Shown here one piece after another: positions 43,815 to 56,450 of a stretch of 64,000 nt of DNA. Origin of the DNA: Cladobotryum mycophilum (lineage: Eukaryota; Ascomycota; Sordariomycetes; Hypocreales; Hypocreaceae). The DNA lies in contig JAVFKD010000016.1 of the NCBI GenBank assembly GCA_036429605.1, positions 2,914,001 to 2,978,000 on the forward strand. The letters are read 5' to 3'. Each line of letters begins with the position of its first letter. Within the stretch, counting starts at the first letter, position 1. The notes under the pieces were generated by a model that saw only the letters and a program-made list of their open reading frames with translations, ran no database searches and was not told where the DNA came from. A program made the position numbers and the translations under genes.

Positions 43815-46800
43815 CTAAATCTTCACGCCACCCTCAGTATCGTCTCTTGCGTCATCTTTAACCTCGTCTTTCACTAAAATTGGCTCTATTTCGTTTCCGC
43901 CATCCTTCTTCTCCACCTTGGCTTCAAGGATGCTCTCGCCGGCGGTGTTAGCTACCAGGGTTTCTTCCTTCACGGGTTCTTCAGTTTCCAGAGGTTCCTT
44001 AGTTTTCTGAGCCACCTCAGAACCTTGCACCGCCGTTTGCCAATCACTATCGTCGGAGTTCTTGGTCGCACCGTGGCCTTTGACGTCCTCAGATTCTTTA
44101 CCGACTTCTTCCTCTTCAGCGTTCTCGGTCTCTCGTGGTGCCTCTGGGTCCTCGGCTCCCTCGGCTCCCTCAATGCCACCTGACTGCTCTCTTCCCTCAA
44201 ATCCCTCACTCCCTTCTGTCGCCTTACTCCCCGCTGATCCCTTACTCCCCTCTGATCTTTTGCTTTGCTCGGAGCCCTTACTCCCGCCAAAGCCACTACT
44301 CCCCTCGGACTCCTCGATCACCTCGGATTCTTTGGCCACCTCTGCTTCTTGGGCAACCTCAGCTTCTTTGGTTACCTCGGGCTCTTTGACCACTTCGAGC
44401 TCCTTGGCTACTTCAGGCTCTTCTGTTACTTCAGACTTTTCTGACACCTCAGGCTCCTCTGTTGTTTCAGTTTTCTTGCTCGCCTCAGGCTCTTTAGGCT
44501 TTTCAACCTCTGCTAGAACAATAGGTGGCTCTGGGTCTAATGGTTCTTCCACTTGCTGCTCCTCCTTAACTATCTCGGATTTCGGGATATCCTTATCCAC
44601 CTCAAGCTCCGGAGGGTCTTTGGATTCCGGCGCCTTTTCTGATTCTGTAATTGCTAGCTCTTCTAGTTTTGGTTCTGACAAAGGCACCTCCTTCCGTAAT
44701 ATTTGTTTCAACTCCGAGGCAAATACAAAGTCACCATCTTCGGGATCGATGCTCCATATCGTCTGCGGTACAGAAATGATGAGGGCGGTCGTTGAATCTT
44801 TCGCGGGTTCTTCAGGAATTGCAGCCACTGCTGGGATGGTTCTGGTTGGTGCTCTGCGCTGTGGTCCTCTAGCGCGACCCTTTCTGGCATCAGACAATGG
44901 TGCCTTTTCCTTCTGCTCCACAGGAGCATCTTGTTGAGAAGGCTCCTCTTTTTTAGCAGCAGTAGGACCCAGTTGCAGTCGCTTGTTAAGATCACTCATG
45001 AATCCGGCTTGCAATGCAGCAATTCTGCCTCCGACAGGTCGACTGGAAGCTGCAGACTTTGGTCTTGCTTCATCCTCCTTTGAATCACCGGAGCTCTTCC
45101 GGGCTGGTCGGGGAGGGATTGGCGGCATCTGAACAGTTTCAGGTGATGCTGGCGATTTAGCAGCATTCTCCTTTACACCAGCTCTCGATCTGGGACGTTC
45201 AGGGACAGCCGGGCGTAGTAATTCGCCCGTCTTCTTTGCAGGCCGAGTGGGAACTTCTGGTTTGCCGTCATCTTTCGATTCCGAAACCTCCGCCTCGTAA
45301 AGTGAACTCTCTGGCGCATCTTCCCACACATCCCTACTAGGGAATCTGCGACTAGCGTCAGATTTGGCAGTCTTTGAGGCTTCCTGCTTGGGCTCGTCTG
45401 CTACTAGAGGTAAGAAACTATGTTTTTTGCCGTTTGCCTCCTTCTCCGCAAGCTCCTCTTGATGCAGCGCAAATATCTGCGCCGGGGTCATAGGACGGCC
45501 TTCCCAATGCACAGAGGACCGCTTTGGGGGCTCCTCCTCTGTTACATCGGGAGTCGACACCTCCGCAGTCTCATAAGCACTGTGGGGCGCATCCTCCCAG
45601 ACATCCTTGCTAGGGAAATAATGACGAGCCTTACGCTCCGCAGGCTTTTCCTGTTCATTCTTGGCAGACTCTTCGGGAAATAGGGGCTCATACTCTTCAA
45701 CATCTTCTAGAGGAGTGTGATCGAAGATGGGGAGAGCATTGTAGATGCTTGCCGGGCGACTTGAAGGTCGGCTCGTGGGACGACTCGTAGGACGACTGTC
45801 CTGTGAATACGAACTGTCATTTCGTTCAAGCCGAGGCCGAACGACTGGATGTTGAACTTGACCTTTGGGGCCCTTTTCAACTTCATCCGAAGCGAGAATT
45901 GGAGCATGGTATTCATCACCATCATGGTCGATGGGACTTTCCAACTCGGCGCCATAAGAGTAGCACTCTGGGTGTTTTGGGTCATTGACATGAATTGGCT
46001 TGCCCGATTCCTGAGCAGAGGCATCTTGGCTAGCCTTTTCTGTGGAAGACGCCCTTGCATATTCCTCGGTGGCTTGGAACGCAACTTCATCAGCAGGGGT
46101 TCCTTGATGGCCAGTTGTTGACACTATATGTTTGTTAGCTTCAGGTTATTGCATACTCAAAATATCTATTTACCTCGGTCAGCAGCACGACTAGCTGTGT
46201 CCCTAACAAGCTTATTAAGGTCGTTACTGCTCATTGCAAAGTTGTTTTGGCGATGGTCATGTAGCGGGGTATGCTGGTCTCGTGCCAACTCTGGGTGCTT
46301 CTTGTAGTAGGCCTTGTCGAGTTCATCTTGAGAGGCAACACCATGGCCATGCATGCCGTAACTTCCCGGAGGAAGGCCGCGGGCACTAAGCTTGCGGCTG
46401 TGGTTTCTACTGTGGCCGTCCGATCCCAGAGCCGGTGATGGAGCTTGCACATCTCCCAGGTGAGGGTTCATTGGGACTCTTTGACCAATCTCGGGAATGC
46501 CATGCTCATCATCGGTCAAATAAGCTTGCTCACGCTCACTTGTAGTAGAGAAGTTGGTACTTGGCTTCTTCCTCAGACCTTCTCTCGAAGCAGCTCGCTC
46601 CTCTGGATATCCTGGCTTGCCAATACCAAAGGCGGCCGCCTTGTCAGAGTCAGTGCGTGTAACGTTCATGACACGCTGCTTGGCGTTCTCGGCCGAAAAA
46701 GATGGCTTGGGAGCATGAAGCTTGAGGTCATCACCAACGGTGCGAGTTTGTTCTGGCGACTCATCTTCCGATGAAGTCTCTTGGCCTTTGTTCAGCTGGC

Positions 46801-47116
46801 GAGCGACAGCAGTGTATTCTACACCCTCTTCGCCAACCGAAGGCATTGGGAGGCCATTGGAGCGGTCAATGAAGTCATCGGACTCTCCATTGTTGCCAAG
46901 TGGGCTCAAGAGAGAAATATTGGATGTCCTGGGAGTGATGCCCCCATTGAGCGGCGACTGGGCGAATCGCTCTGGGTTTGGAGACCTCGAGCGCTCAATG
47001 CGCCTGTGGGCAGGTCGAGGAGGTATTGCAGGCATGTTGGTTGAAGTGTCCTTGACCGGGCTCTTTGAAGGGCGAGGGGGCACCACCGGTATCTGATGCA
47101 CGGCAGACGCTGACAT
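43815..47116 (-). CDS. Aim21-like actin-patch/mitochondrial-inheritance protein
   Basis: Exons 47116-46174 and 46123-43815 (intron 46124-46173, GTAAAT...ATATAG) give 1083 aa. The start VPPRPSKSP...IPPRPAHRRIERSRSPNPERFAQSPLN, with repeated proline-rich PPRP motifs, is the hallmark of the fungal Altered inheritance of mitochondria 21 family. In yeast Aim21 works with Tda2 at cortical actin patches and caps barbed ends. The body is disordered, with recurring short modules (RHYFPSKDVWEDAPHSAYE, RRFPSRDVWEDAPESSLYE) and further PPIPPRPARKS sites that would bind SH3 domains; an SH3 protein of the Ysc84 type is also in this window. The C-terminal third has an acidic hexapeptide-like expansion (EPEVTKEAEVAQEAEVAKESE) followed by a Gly-Ser-rich region. 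The AIM21 assignment is from memory of the N-terminal pattern. Confidence 0.82.
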
Positions 47117-49640
47117 GGCGGGCTATGGTCCTTATAAACGTTTCGAATAGAGGTGATGTCGACGATTCAAAGAGACGGGGAGAGTATAAGGCTCTATAGT
47201 AATAGGGAGGTTCTAGGACAAAGAGTGACAAGTTAGCCTCGGATCGGTAGTTTGCGGTGAAATTGATGGGGCTGTTGGGAGGAACCGGCTCAAGGGTATG
47301 ACGCAAGAGGTCTGAGTGTTGCAATAGAAGAGGATCTTTCGAAGCTTTGGGGTATAGATCAAGACCATTGACGATGATTTCAAGATGATGAGAGTAAAAA
47401 GGGATATGTGAATAGTTGCATTCGAAGAAAAGGCAAGCAGTGACACACTGGCATCGATTTGCTTGCGGAGGGTTATGACGACAAGATTGTCTTTGTCGGT
47501 GTCTCACTCAAGCTCTGAAGGGGAGAGAATGATAGTGACAGTGACAGCTTACCAGACTATTTTTGCAATTGTATGTTGCTTTTGGTATGAAAATACCTCG
47601 AGACAGTCGTTACGACGACATGTATCGTGAAGATATGAAAAGTAAGAATAAAGCTGAATTGCTTCAAAGTCCAAGGAGGGTTTTGTGGTCGTCGGTTCCT
47701 GAAAAAAAGACTTGAATGATTCCCAACGAACAACAGCCAGCAGCTTATCTATATTGCGACGGCGATTGGGCGACACTGCATTCCCCTTCCATTCATCGTG
47801 GACCGGACCACCCACACTACATCAGGAAACCGAACGGCGCTAAGCTTTCACACTGTGCGCTCTTGCGGGGAGGAGCCAGGAACAGGCTACACGGCAGTGG
47901 AGGTGAAAGCTTTTATACAGTGCTAATATTCGTCACATACCTACTGTAACCTTGTGATCACACCGCGCCTCGTTAGTGGACCACGCCCAACCAAGTTCGG
48001 TTTTGTGGCTGCATGAATTAAGAGGTGAAGGGGTTGTTGTTTGAATGAATGAAGACGGAGCGGTTATAGAAGGCAGACGAAAAAGAAATTATTGGAAAAA
48101 GAATAAGATGGACAAGTTTGAAAAGGTATCATATGATGCTTTAGTACTACCTACCCAGTAGGTATTTCTATACTATCGTCCTTTTATCCAGGTACTCTAG
48201 GTATAGCAAAGGTTATTAGAACTTGGCACCAATTGACACCAGTTGGCACCCGCTGTAACCAGTTGGCACCCGTTGGAGCCAGTTGGCACTCGTTGGAAGC
48301 TAGGTACCTGGCCACCATCACCGCCGTCCTTCTCCTCGGCCCTGATGATGACCTGGGGCTTACTGACTGACTCTCTTGACTGACTGAGGTGACTTTGCAA
48401 ACAACTTGGAAGTGGAGCTTATACCCAACTGTTGCCAAACCCCTTCCCTACATCCGCAGCATGTGTAAAGGTTGGGGAACAATAGGCTCATCTAGCCAGC
48501 CCTACTGCTGCATATTGACGTGGATATTAATTCTTACAGCCAACAACACATTTTACCATGCATCTCGTGTAAAGGTGTGTCTTACCCCTATTCATCAGCG
48601 GCTGAAAAAAAAATAATGACCTTTTCTTTATACCTGCCAAAATCTCACTTCATTTTTCTACCACCATACTCCGTCGTATGAATAGTCTATATTACATACA
48701 GCCTACCATTAGCAGGACGTCGTCGCAACATGCTCGACTCAAGAGAAATGGGCACGGACGTGGGGAAAGCTCTTTCTTGTTCCACCACGTGAGAACCTTC
48801 ATGCAGTGACCCGCAGCTCCAACCGAACGCCTCATTCAATGACGATGTTTCCTTGCATGGTGGCTTTACGTTCCATCATTGGCTCAACGATCGTCGTCTT
48901 GTTTTCCAGGAAACGCTCTAAATATGTTGTCACATAGTATATCAGGCTCATTAGCTTGCGGTTCTTCTTCTCCGTCAACTATTGCGCTGTCATGACGCAG
49001 AAAATTGACAATAATCAACTGAATTCAGGTTATCGGTGGTGAGCTACCTAGGAGGTATTTAACCGTGAGATATTAGGGTTCTTCATTATTCCCATCAAAT
49101 TTTCAGTTGCTGCATTCTTTACGGCATATGGAAACTCTTGGTTCAACCCATGACACAGCTTCCACTCTATGCAATCTACAAGTGCAAGCTAGCAGTATGT
49201 ATCTTCCAACACGGGAAGCATTATCCATGATCAGCATCTAGCCCACCTAGCAAGCAAATTACTACATATATCCAGGTCAACATGCAATTCATATCATTTC
49301 ATCTCGCCCAGAAAACAAATATTGCATGGCAAATCAAATCGTCTATTCCATTAAAGGCGCCAATCAATAAAATCATAATTTCAACGACTGAAGCCAAACC
49401 ATAAGCCATATCTCGTTCCCGACGCCGAAATCCTGTCGGATGTAGAGGCCCAACAACAGTCCCCAGGCAAAGAGGTTAGAAATCACACAAGCAATTCAAC
49501 TGCTCAACCCCTTTTTCGTCTGTCCAAATCTCCCAAACTCGTCATCTTCCTCAAGCCCCCTTGGTCATACATCGTTCTGTTCGCTACCAATGAAGCGGTG
49601 CAGTCTATTTCTGCGTGCTCCAGGGCATTCCTGCGAGAGC
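47117..49640. other. Long intergenic region with 20-bp minisatellite
   Basis: About 2.5 kb. The 47117-48000 part is upstream of the Aim21 gene and probably holds a long leader. A 4-copy 20-bp tandem repeat lies at 48221-48300. The remainder (48400-49560) has no supported gene, RNA or mobile element. Confidence 0.4.
48221..48300. repeat. 20-bp tandem repeat, four copies
   Basis: Units at 48221, 48241, 48261 and 48281 have the form ARTTGGCACCCGTTGGARCC with a few substitutions each. It is noncoding. Confidence 0.9.
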
Positions 49641-50353
49641 CTAAACAATCATCTGCGCAACACCGGCACCGCCGAGTGTCTTGCTTCCAATAAAGGCCTG
49701 GCCCTTGACAGCTGCAAGAAGGTAGCAGATGGCAGTAAAGGCAAGGAAAACACCGCCAGCAATCAAGCTTGAGCTTACAATAGCGATGCTGACAAACTGA
49801 ACGGCGGACATGACAGCGTAAGCACCGGCACGGATGTAGTTGGTAGAGATCCTGCGAATAAAGGCATCAAACTTGGATGAAGTCGGGCAGATTCGGAGCA
49901 GGAGCGGGACTTCGATGAATAGGATGCAGCAAGATGAGGCTCTGAAATAACGTTAGCTGATCCCTATACTAGGCTGTCATATTGGAAGCCGGCAAAAACG
50001 TACATCGAAAGAGCGCAGAAGATGATGAGGAGAGGGTGGACCGTAAAGATGTTGGCGATTCCGACTGCCAGACAAATGATCATAGACAAGATCCCCAGCC
50101 TATCAATATGCTTCTGTTAGCACGCGTTTCTTTGCAGAGCCTGCATATCCACACTTCCGATCCGTAGGTTTTCGTCGGACTCTCATCGCTTCGGAAGGCG
50201 GCTAGGATCTCGGATCTGGGGCAGCGCATCAGAAGCTTACCATTGTGCATAAATGCCTGTCACCAAATGTCAGTAACCCCTTTCTCACTGAAAACAGCCG
50301 ATGTGGTAGCACATACTGAAGTTTCTTGTCTGGAACTCCTCCTTGAGAGTCAT
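49641..50353 (-). CDS. tvp18: Golgi membrane protein Tvp18
   Basis: Small four-helix Golgi protein linked to Tlg2-vesicle traffic in yeast. Exons 50353-50317, 50256-50241, 50099-50004, 49941-49641 give 149 aa with phases closing; the second exon is only 16 nt and is supported because it joins NFS to IYAQW, the family motif. The start MTLKEEFQTRNFS matches Tvp18 N-termini. Four hydrophobic segments are present: LGILSMIICLAVGIANIF, LLIIFCALSIASSCCILFIEVPLLL, the segment after RICPTSSKFDAFIRR, and IAGGVFLAFTAICYLLA. The C-terminus KGQAFIGSKTLGGAGVAQMIV is the conserved tail. It is short enough that automatic annotation could miss the microexon. Confidence 0.93.
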
Positions 50354-52167
50354 CTTGACGGGCGAGGCTGGCGTATCTCGGTAGGCTAGCTGTCCAGCAG
50401 CTTTGGTTGCTCGGTTGTCTATCGTCGCAGGCGAGGCGCGATCAATTAGGGGTGTTCTCGTGAAGTAGACAATTGGCTATCCGAGCACTGCGCTGCGTCG
50501 TAACGGTTGCAGATGTCGTGGGGATCGGTTTTTCGTGGGAGTTGCTGACGGTGAGAGTGGAATGTTGAGATGTTGTCGAAGTGATGGGTGACGAACTTTC
50601 AGGACAAATAAGGTCAGTACCCTTTTAGGTATGGATGTACGGAGCAACGGGCCTGCGCAGTGTGGCGGAGCTGCCTTTTAGTGGCACGGCGGGGGAAACT
50701 TGGGGAGAGTCCCCTGGAGAGAACAGAGGGAACAGTGGCCCAGGCTCTCCAGGGCCATGAACTCTAGTGATTGCGAGCCACTGATTGGGTCGGTACTTGA
50801 CAGTTAGAGCACTCACCTGCAGCCGTAGAAACCGAGCGTATTTTGGCAAGGGAGGGTTGCAACTCTGCTGTGCGAAGTCTCACTTTGTTATTTGATGGCA
50901 GTTGGATGGCTGCTGGATAACTTTCACAAGATTGTTCCTTTGAAAGAAGATGAATTCATCAAAGAGCGGTGAGTGGTATATTTATGAATATTTTACTTTT
51001 AAACTCTACATACTTGGCATTTGTCTAGTATCACAAGCAACCAAATCATGAGGCCTCCTTATGATGAAATCTCCATCCATGGCCTAGGCTCCCAAATTTT
51101 CGAAACCTCACTACCTCGGAAAGCTCTAGGCAGCTGGAGTTTAACAAATACCCAGCCTCGCGTGACGTACGGCAATACGTGGAAACGGACAATGTCAAAA
51201 CAGTATATTCCGAGCCATCCCACGATAGTGCCCGCATTGCCGCCCTACCAATTCCTGTGTTTGATGGTTTAACTCATATAATTCATATAATTAAGATATA
51301 GATAGATACCTAGTAATAGAGAAAGATCTACGAATCTAGAACACTCTTCCTTCTCCGGAACTACAATATCCATGGATTCCCATGACTATTAACAGATCCC
51401 ATACCATGCTTATAAAATACAGCTTTCTATCATCTCCAATCCGGTGACGTGTAGCCCTGATTAGAGTGGATATCGCCCGGTACCGCATTCGATGAAGGAT
51501 GAACATGCTTCTGTTGCAATACATCATGAGCTGCATACATGATCTGCGAGCCAGCCACGAGGTGTCTTGATCCCCTTGCGTCTCTCTCTCATTTGCCCTG
51601 CCCCAACCCTACCTACAGCGCAAATACATAGGTGTGCTCCCATGTGTTTGAGTGATATGCTGCGCCGTTGACATGCGGCATATTCAATCGTTTCCCGGTT
51701 TGGAATCATTGCCAAGACGCCTTTTCACCACCATGACATGCGAATACGCTTATCGCGCGTGGTGTCGTATCAGGGCCGGATGGAGGGGCAAGCACACACT
51801 ACGGAGCAGACTGTAGACTGTAGACTGTAGGGGTGAGCACTGAGCTCATTGCGCATTGATCCATAGTATTCTTTGCATCCACCATCCACCATCCACCATC
51901 CACCAGGGTCCTTGAGCTGAACCTGGAACGGCATTACATCACTAATTACACCACCATATAAGCTTAAAAGCATTGATAGCAACCTTTATAAAGGTTGGTT
52001 CTTCCTACTAGGGCTCTCAGTATCCATATACCAAGTACTTTCTTTTCGAAAAACCTACAAAAGTTCAATCATCCATCCTCGAAGCGTTTTGGCGATATCG
52101 CTCAAGCTGAAACCACCACCCGCACTTGACGACCAAATTTGCCCCGCCCTTGAACGAATTGCCCACC
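50354..52167. other. Intergenic region with heptamer repeat
   Basis: About 1.8 kb between divergent genes. It contains four copies of CATCCAC (51876-51903) and, just upstream, a GACTGTA triplication (about 51809-51830). TATAAGC and TTATAAAGG-like words lie near 51958 and 51987, upstream of the cyclodeaminase. No gene is supported. Confidence 0.4.
51876..51903. repeat. CATCCAC heptamer tandem repeat, four copies
   Basis: Four perfect 7-bp units in noncoding DNA. Confidence 0.9.
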
Positions 52168-53670
52168 ATGACCCTGACGGTTCTCACTGATGACGAGGTC
52201 AAGAACATCCTAGAGAATCTCACTCTGGATGAATTGGATGAGTTTAGACATGCTTTGGCCGAATCTCTCCACGAGTTCTCAACAGATGCTCATGCAGCAG
52301 CTATTGGACTCTATCAGCAACCCCATCGTATAACGACTCTGCATCCGGATTCACTGGCTACAACCCTGTATATGCCATCATGCGGTCCCGCTGGCATGGG
52401 ATGCAAAGGTATAACACATTATGAGGCTTCTTTTATCATGACACCATGATGCTAACATTGTACAGTTGTCTCTTTGACTTCATCCGAGGCCACTAATGAT
52501 CCCTCCGTCAAGCCCATTAGTCCAACCGGTGTCGTAAACCTCTTCTCCCCCAGCGGAGAGCTCACCGGCCTTGTTCACGCCAAAACCCTCACGGCCTTCC
52601 GCACAGCCCTTGCATCATCCTGCCTCCTCCACAAGCGCAGCCATGTGAAAAACATTACCGTCTTTGGCAGCGGTATGCAGGCCTACTGGCACGTCCGCCT
52701 CGCCCTCATGATGCGCGGCAGCACCATCAAGCACGTCTACCTCATCAACCGACGCTTCTCCGATAGTGCTGGCGACATTCTCAAGAAGTTTGCCGTTGTG
52801 CCTAATGAGATTAAGGAGCGCGAGGGTTGGGCGAATGCGAAGTTTGCTATCCTCACGCCCACGTTTCATGACTATGAGCGCCTGCAAAAGGAGTACATCC
52901 GCAGTGCAGATGTCATCTACTGCTGCACGCCCTCGAGGGAGGATCTGTTCGAGGCGTCCATCCTCACCAGCCACGAAGGCAGGAAGAAGGGAAGACTCAT
53001 CGTGGCAGTTGGAAGTTATACTCCTGAAATGAGAGAGTTGCCGGAAGAACTCCTCCAGTTAGTGACCAAGGGGCATGAAAGACCTCACAGACATTTCCAC
53101 AAACATGCCGATGAGGGAGGCGTCATCGTCGTGGACACCTTGGATGGTGTTTTAAAGGAAGCCGGGGAGATTATCAGCGCCAAAATTTCACCCAACAACA
53201 TGGTCGAGTAAGAATTTTCCTATCTTTATTGTTGCAATGAGCTTTTGCTAATTATTTATAACTAGGCTTGGTGAACTCGTCATGCTCCGCAGAATGGCCA
53301 TGGACCAATCCGAAACAGAATCCGAAACCGAGGCTGTCTCCTCATCATCTATATCATCCATGTCCGAGCTAGAGATCCAGGATAGGGCACCATCCATGTC
53401 TGCCGTCTTCGGCAGCGAGACCCCCGGTCAAGTAGTCCCTCTGGCGTGAGCTCCAAGTCGAGCAGCTTCAAAAATCATTTCCGCAAGCTCTCTAGCAGCT
53501 CCTCGGAGAGGGATAAGAAGAAGAAGGAAGATGGCCTATCACTTTGGCTGAGCAATGGAACGGTGGTGTACAAGAGTGTCGGGTTGGGCCTGATGGATCT
53601 TGTGGTCGGCATGCACATGGTTCAAGTTGCGAAGAAGAAGCACGTTGGGGCCGAGATTAGTGGGTTTTAG
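52168..53670 (+). CDS. Ornithine cyclodeaminase/mu-crystallin family protein, with an apparent 1-nt frameshift
   Basis: Family members turn ornithine into proline and ammonia, or reduce cyclic imines, with NAD(P)H. Exons 52168-52408, 52466-53207 and 53266-53670 give about 462 aa. Seen: MTLTVLTDDEVKNIL at the N-terminus, SPTGVVNLFSPSGELTGLVHA, a Rossmann motif VFGSGMQAYWHV, SADVIYCCTPSREDLF, RLIVAVGSYTPEMREL, VVDTLDGVLKEAGE, and the C-terminal signature VVYKSVGLGLMDLVVG. A low-complexity Ser/Glu insert (about 325-410) precedes that last motif, as in other fungal homologues. The frame breaks inside the insert at 53421-53425: five C are present and six make the C-terminal signature continuous. 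The ATG at 52168 is the only one fitting the family start. Confidence 0.88.
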
Positions 53671-53904
53671 GGATATGAATGGTCGGGCATGATAGAATAG
53701 AAGTAGCGTCAATGAACACGATTGCACAATGTCAGAAATTGTTTGTTTCAGCAATTAATAGTTGCTCAAATTGTCAAATGTCCAAAAGACTCTATATCGG
53801 TTGTCCTGGATATATCATAACAAAAAAGGAAAAGAAAAACATGCTACTCATACATAAGACATCCTGTTATATACGTATCACATCCTTTATGCGACCCCAT
53901 TTTT

Positions 53905-55357
53905 TTACTCAGCAACCCAGACGGCGCTCATACCCATACCGGTACCAACGCACATGGAGGTGTTGCCAATCTTCTTGCCTGTCCTTCTAAGCTCGTAGAG
54001 CAGAGTAGAAACCTGTCGGGCACCAGTGCAGCCCAGAGGGTGACCGAAAGCAATAGCACCACCCTTGGGGTTGATCTTATCGTGGGGGATGCCAAGCTCG
54101 TTGGCACTCCAGAGGCACTGGCTGGCGAAAGCCTCGTTGATCTCGTAGATGTCGACATCATCCCTGGAGATGCCGGCCTTCTCGAGGGCAACGGGGATGG
54201 CCTTCCAGGGGCCCTGGCCCATGAGGAGGGGCTTGACACCGACGATAGCGCCGGCAACGTACTTGCCAAGGATCTGCTGGCCGAGCTTCTCGGCGGTGGA
54301 TCGCTTCATGAGAAGGACGGCGGCAGCACCGTCAGAGATCTGGCTGGCGTTACCGGCGTGGATGCTACCACCCTTGGCGAAAGCGGGCTTGATCTTCTGG
54401 AGGGCCTCGAGGGTCATGCCATATCGGATACCATCGTCCTGGTCGACGGTGATGTCAAGGGTCTCCTCATCGTTCTTAGGGTTGGTGATCTTGGTCTTGA
54501 TGGGGACAATCTCCTCCTTGAAGAGGCCAGCCTTCTGGGCTGCCTCAGCCTTGCGGTAAGAGTCGAGGGCGAACTTGTCCTGAGATTCACGGTCGACGCC
54601 GAGGTCCTTGGCCATGGCCTCGGACAGAACACCCATGGGGACCTTGCAGTTGGCAGCCTCCTGGAAGGCGTCCATGTCCTCGGACAGATCACTAACAGCC
54701 TGGGGGCTACATAATCGTTAGCGTGTTGTTCAAACATTTGGATATTGTTCAAGAACATACCCGTAGTTCAAGCTCATGCTCTCAACACCAGCACCAATAC
54801 CAATATCAATCATGCCAGCCCTGATCTGGTTGGCAATATCAATGGTAGCCTGGAGACCAGAAGAGCACTGTCGGTTGACGGTTCGGAGGGAGGTGGTCTC
54901 GGGGAAGCCAGCGTAGAGGACGGCAGCGCGCATCTCGGTGGCACCAGCACCGGGGGCGAGGACATTTCCGACACAGACATCCTCGACGAGGGCAGGGTTG
55001 ATCTTGGAACGTTCGATGATGGCCTTTAGGACAGCGGCCATGATATCAGCGGCGGGAGTCTCCTTGAAGCCACCCTTGCCTCCCTTGGTGAAGGCAGATC
55101 GGCAGCAGGCGGTGATGACGACCTGTATCGTAAGATTGTTAGCATTCTGTATTCTTTTTTTATCGATCGGAGATGGTGGTGGTGGAGACGTACATCGTCG
55201 GGGTTCTTCTGGAGGAGCTTCTCGCGGCCACCGGCGGTAGGGTTGCCAGAGATCTGGCCACCAATCTGAGAGATACGGTCGAGAGCTGCATTTCGATAAA
55301 AGTCAGAATCAGGATCGACACAGTAAAATGCAAGACAAAAGAACACTTACCACCCAT
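53905..55357 (-). CDS. Peroxisomal 3-ketoacyl-CoA thiolase
   Basis: Last step of peroxisomal fatty-acid beta-oxidation, releasing acetyl-CoA. Exons 55357-55351, 55285-55194, 55122-54761, 54706-53905 give 420 aa with phases closing. The first exon holds just 7 coding nt (ATGGGTG). The N-terminus RISQIGGQI fits a PTS2 peroxisomal signal, R-I-x5-Q-hydrophobic. Catalytic residues are clear: nucleophilic Cys in VNRQCSSGLQA, His in GGAIAFGHPLGCTG, and the second Cys in SMCVGTGMGM. NEAFASQ and GNASQISDGAAAVLLM are also present. Synonymous usage is strongly biased to C-ending and GAG/AAG codons, as expected for a highly expressed gene. No frame defects. Confidence 0.95.
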
Positions 55358-56450
55358 TTTGAATGTTGTAAGGAAGATGGAGATTATGTAGGTAGATGGA
55401 TGAAAAGAGATGTGTGTGCAAACTTCAAATCAAGTAGGAAAAAAGATCAAGCTCCAAAGCAGGGGAAAGCAACTAGATATACTGGCTGTCCGGTAGACCT
55501 CGGATGTTCCAAGGTCAAAGGTCAAGCACCGTGTTGGCAGTGATGAAACTTGCCTCCCCGTGCTGCTCGCTCCCCAGAGGCGAGACCCGCTGACATCAGC
55601 TACCAAAAAATCCTCGACCGAGGCATCTGAATGCGACCGTGTCTTAGCACCGACCTCCCGCATTTCTAGTCTCCCTTTCACATGCCAGCCAGCCTTCCCC
55701 AGCTTTTTTCGATTTACTCTACTTGGCAATTGTCAACTGTCACGAGGCGGCAAGTTTCAGTAATCAGATTAGTTGATTGGCACGAGCACAGGATCTAATG
55801 CGACTATTGGTGCATCTTGTCAAGGGGTTATTACTGATACTGCATACATACTACCTACTCACTACTCTACTACTGATGAGCGGGAGATCCATCCTGTCTT
55901 CACAAGCATTTTCTCGAAGCCCATGCACGTGCTTGTTCTTCATGGGATCCGGGGTCTCCGCAACCATAAGCCGTGAGTCTAGTTCATTACCCCGGAAAAG
56001 GCCATCGGCGCCGAAACACCGCCTTTACAACGCGGCGGCAAGCTTCGGTCAATGTCAAAGCGGAACGGAGGCATTCTCAATTAGGGGTGTATCCGTTTAC
56101 GGCGCCAGTTACATGATGGTGAGGCCGTATTTTAAAACGTTTCAGCATCAATATTAACTGTTGCAAGGGTAATTCTGGTCTCACATAACTGCTACCAGCG
56201 TTCATGCTTTTGAGGACAGCTCTTCACATTTCAAAGTAATCTCTCAATATTGTTATTCGTCATGCAAAAACATTGCTTCTTCCTGAATCAGGAGAACACG
56301 CCGCATCTCTCACCGCAACCCGCCCCCTCCCAACACCATGTGACACTTGTTAAGGGATTATTGTAGATGACAACTCTGCATTCCTTATTTCTATACCACA
56401 TTTATACAACCCCAGTTCAGCATACATATATACGGTATCAACATTCTAAA
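55358..56450. other. Intergenic region
   Basis: About 1.1 kb upstream of the thiolase and downstream of MsrB. No gene, RNA or repeat is supported. Confidence 0.35.

Noticed and set aside
44062..44937. Plus-strand Ser-rich open frame of 291 codons
   Set aside because: Antisense of the low-complexity Glu/Ser-rich Aim21 C-terminus; composition follows from the repeat.
54040..54714. Plus-strand open frame of 224 codons
   Set aside because: Antisense of the thiolase gene; long open antisense frames arise from its strong codon bias.
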